A stretch of DNA of 5,858 bases from Pseudomonadota bacterium (GTDB lineage: Bacteria; Pseudomonadota; Alphaproteobacteria; Rhizobiales; Afifellaceae), in contig JAEZEK010000088.1 of NCBI GenBank assembly GCA_023417735.1, positions 1-5,858 on the forward strand. The letters are read 5' to 3'. Below the pieces are notes generated by a model, which worked only from the letters and a program-made list of their open reading frames with translations, was not told where the DNA came from and did not search any database. Position numbers and translations under genes: made by a program. Shown piece by piece: positions 4,714 to 5,858 of the stretch; position 1 is the stretch's first letter, and every line of letters starts with the position of its first letter.

Positions 4714-4742
4714 CCGGCGCAGGCCGCCTCAGCGGCCGCCGG
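4714..4742. terminator. Stem-loop at the convergent gene ends
   Basis: GGCCGC-CTCA-GCGGCC (4722-4737) is a perfect 6-bp stem with a tetraloop, extended by CCGGC / GCCGG (4714-4718 with 4738-4742) after a 3-nt bulge. It spans the stop codon of the minus-strand SDR gene (4729-4731) and lies 40 bp past the plus-strand dehydrogenase stop. It could serve as a shared bidirectional terminator, but lacks T-runs on either side and half of it is coding. Confidence 0.35.
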
Positions 4743-5478
4743 CGAGATCGATGAAGCTGCCGGACACGTAGGAGGAGGCGTCGGAGAGGAGCCACACGAT
4801 CGCCTCCGCGACCTCCTCCGCCGTGCCGGACCGGCCGAGCGGCGTTCCCGCGCCGAGCACGGTCGCGCGGTCCGGACGCCCGCTCCCGGCGTGGATCTCG
4901 GTCTCGATGAGCGCAGGGCGGACGGCGTTCACGCGGATGCCCTCCGGGCCGAGCTCCTTGGCGAGCCCGAGCGTCAGCGCGTCCATCGCGCCCTTGGAGG
5001 CGGCATAGTCGACGTATTCGAAGGGCGAGCCGATGCGGGAGGCGGCGGAGGAGACGATCACGACCGAGCCGCCCCGGCCGCCGCGGCTCCGCGCCATGCG
5101 CCGCGCCGCCTCGCGCGCGCAGAGGCATGCGCCGTAGACGTTGACGTCAATGACGCGGCGGATCCGCTCCGCGCTCATCTCCGCGAGCGTCGCGGCGGGC
5201 GCGACGATGCCGGCATTCACGACCACGCCGTCGAGCGCGCCGAAGGCCTCAGCCGTGCTGTCGAACAGGGCGATCACCTCCGCTTCCGTCGCGACGTCGG
5301 CCCGCAGCGCCATCGCCCGCCCGCCGGCGGCGGCGATCTCCTCGGCCACCGCTTCGGCGGCCTCTCGGTCGCGGGCGTAGTTCACCGCGACCGACCATCC
5401 GAGCCGGCCGGCCTGCCTGGCGGCCGCCCGCCCGATGCCGCGGCTCGCGCCGGTGATCAGAATGGTCCTTGCGCCCAT
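4729..5478 (-). CDS. SDR-family NAD(P)-dependent oxidoreductase (FabG/glucose-1-dehydrogenase-like)
   Basis: A 249-aa classical short-chain dehydrogenase/reductase of standard length. The cofactor motif TGASRGIG is at 9-16, and the segment after the second strand is NYARDREAA, whose Arg36 suggests NADP(H) preference (inference). NAG is at 88-90 and the active-site Asn at 113 (DVNVYG). The catalytic Ser is in IVSSAAS (143-144), and Tyr158-x3-Lys162 is in YAASK. The C-terminal pattern PLGRSGTAEEVAEAIVWLLSDASSYVSGSFIDLAGG is typical of FabG-like enzymes. The substrate is not determinable; candidates are a sugar or a keto/hydroxy group on a small molecule. ATG 5478 is chosen because GGGAGG lies about 8 nt upstream on the minus strand and the nucleotide-binding fold starts at once; longer minus-strand reading to 5802 has no family support. 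Confidence 0.94.
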   Translation of the reverse strand: MGARTILITGASRGIGRAAARQAGRLGWSVAVNYARDREAAEAVAEEIAAAGGRAMALRADVATEAEVIALFDSTAEAFGALDGVVVNAGIVAPAATLAEMSAERIRRVIDVNVYGACLCAREAARRMARSRGGRGGSVVIVSSAASRIGSPFEYVDYAASKGAMDALTLGLAKELGPEGIRVNAVRPALIETEIHAGSGRPDRATVLGAGTPLGRSGTAEEVAEAIVWLLSDASSYVSGSFIDLAGGR

Positions 5479-5645
5479 CGTCGCGATCCTCCCGCCCACA
5501 GGCTGGCGAAGGGGCGAGCCGGTGGCAATCGCCACGCGCGGATGGCAGGCATGCACCGCCCGCGTGGCCGAGCGGGGCGCACCGCGGGGCGGGGAGGTCG
5601 CTGCGCGCCGGCCGATCACCAGCGCGTGAAGGGGCGGCGGAACCG

Positions 5646-5680
5646 TTGACAAGCTGGTGCATTGTGCGGTGCAGCAATCG
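5646..5680 (+). promoter_or_regulatory. Candidate promoter and TGC-rich element upstream of the gene at 5711
   Basis: TTGACA at 5646-5651 is a perfect -35 match, but no good -10 is visible 16-18 bp downstream. The following bases (about 5656-5677) repeat TGC/GCA motifs and form an imperfect inverted repeat (ATTGTGC / GCAGCAAT), which could be a regulator site. The rest of the 5479-5710 intergenic region contains nothing else I can support. Confidence 0.3.
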
Positions 5681-5710
5681 TCGCGAAGTCCTCGAGGAAA
5701 GTGCTCTCCA

Positions 5711-5858
5711 ATGGCCTGGAGCAAGGATCGACCCAACCCGCCGCCGCGGGTGCGCCACGAGCCTCCGACGATCGAGGAGGCGCTCCAGGCGGCCGACCAC
5801 ATGCCCGGCAGCCCGGAAGACCGGCTCAGCTTCGCGGCGGGGCTGCTCGGCGTGGAGC
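5711..5858 (+). CDS. Unknown protein, N-terminal fragment running off the window
   Basis: An open frame from ATG 5711 continues without a stop to the window end (49 complete codons). It starts MAWSKDRPNPPPRV and continues EEALQAADHMPGSPEDRLSFAAGLLGVE. A purine-rich GAGGAAA lies about 10 nt upstream, and a TTGACA box is further upstream. The N-terminus is proline-rich and basic, followed by an amphipathic helical segment. I do not recognise the family. The gene is divergent from the SDR gene. Confidence 0.5.
   Translation, partial: MAWSKDRPNPPPRVRHEPPTIEEALQAADHMPGSPEDRLSFAAGLLGVE

Noticed and set aside
5479..5802. N-terminal extension of the SDR protein to 357 aa
   Set aside because: The SDR nucleotide-binding fold begins at ATG 5478 with a good ribosome site; the upstream frame is intergenic and overlaps a divergent gene.

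Overview
The window reads as chromosomal DNA of a high-GC alphaproteobacterium (probably Rhizobiales-like; inferred from the very GC-rich host genes, the gene families and the tRNA). A block of clearly lower GC and different codon use, about 1.8 kb long, sits immediately downstream of a tRNA-Ser gene. Host-type genes lie on both sides of it.

Left flank (1-1577): a DJ-1/PfpI-family protein on the minus strand (100-663) is divergent from a putative secreted lipoprotein with a possible Cys-His-Asp triad (763-1392). A complete tRNA-Ser(UGA) with encoded CCA follows (1490-1577).

Centre (about 1578-3400): a retron operon, the most interesting part of the window. In order it has a perfect 13-bp inverted repeat, a candidate promoter overlapped by a 14-bp palindrome, an msr-msd non-coding RNA, a 41-aa cationic hydrophobic peptide, an XRE-type HTH regulator, a retron reverse transcriptase and a terminator-like hairpin. 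The ncRNA call rests on an 11-bp a1/a2 helix (1647-1657 with 1884-1894) and a TAGC branching-G motif. The reverse transcriptase has the retron NAxxH motif, a VTG-like ITG motif and a WVDD catalytic box. As sequenced it is broken into two frames by what looks like one extra C in a CCC run near 2835-2837. The msd/a2 portion of the ncRNA physically contains the Shine-Dalgarno, start codon and first codons of the 41-aa peptide. Reverse transcription and translation of the peptide would therefore compete for the same RNA. From memory, retrons with an HTH accessory protein are classed as type VI; this assignment needs checking. The working model (inference) is a tripartite anti-phage system: peptide as membrane effector, ncRNA/msDNA plus RT as sensor and antidote, HTH as regulator.

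Right flank (3400-5858): a secreted PQQ-dependent aldose/glucose dehydrogenase-like protein (3493-4674) ends in a 13-nt tandem triplication that contains its stop codon. It converges on a minus-strand SDR-family oxidoreductase (4729-5478). A further plus-strand gene of unknown function starts at 5711 and runs off the window. The host genes show no functional link to the retron.
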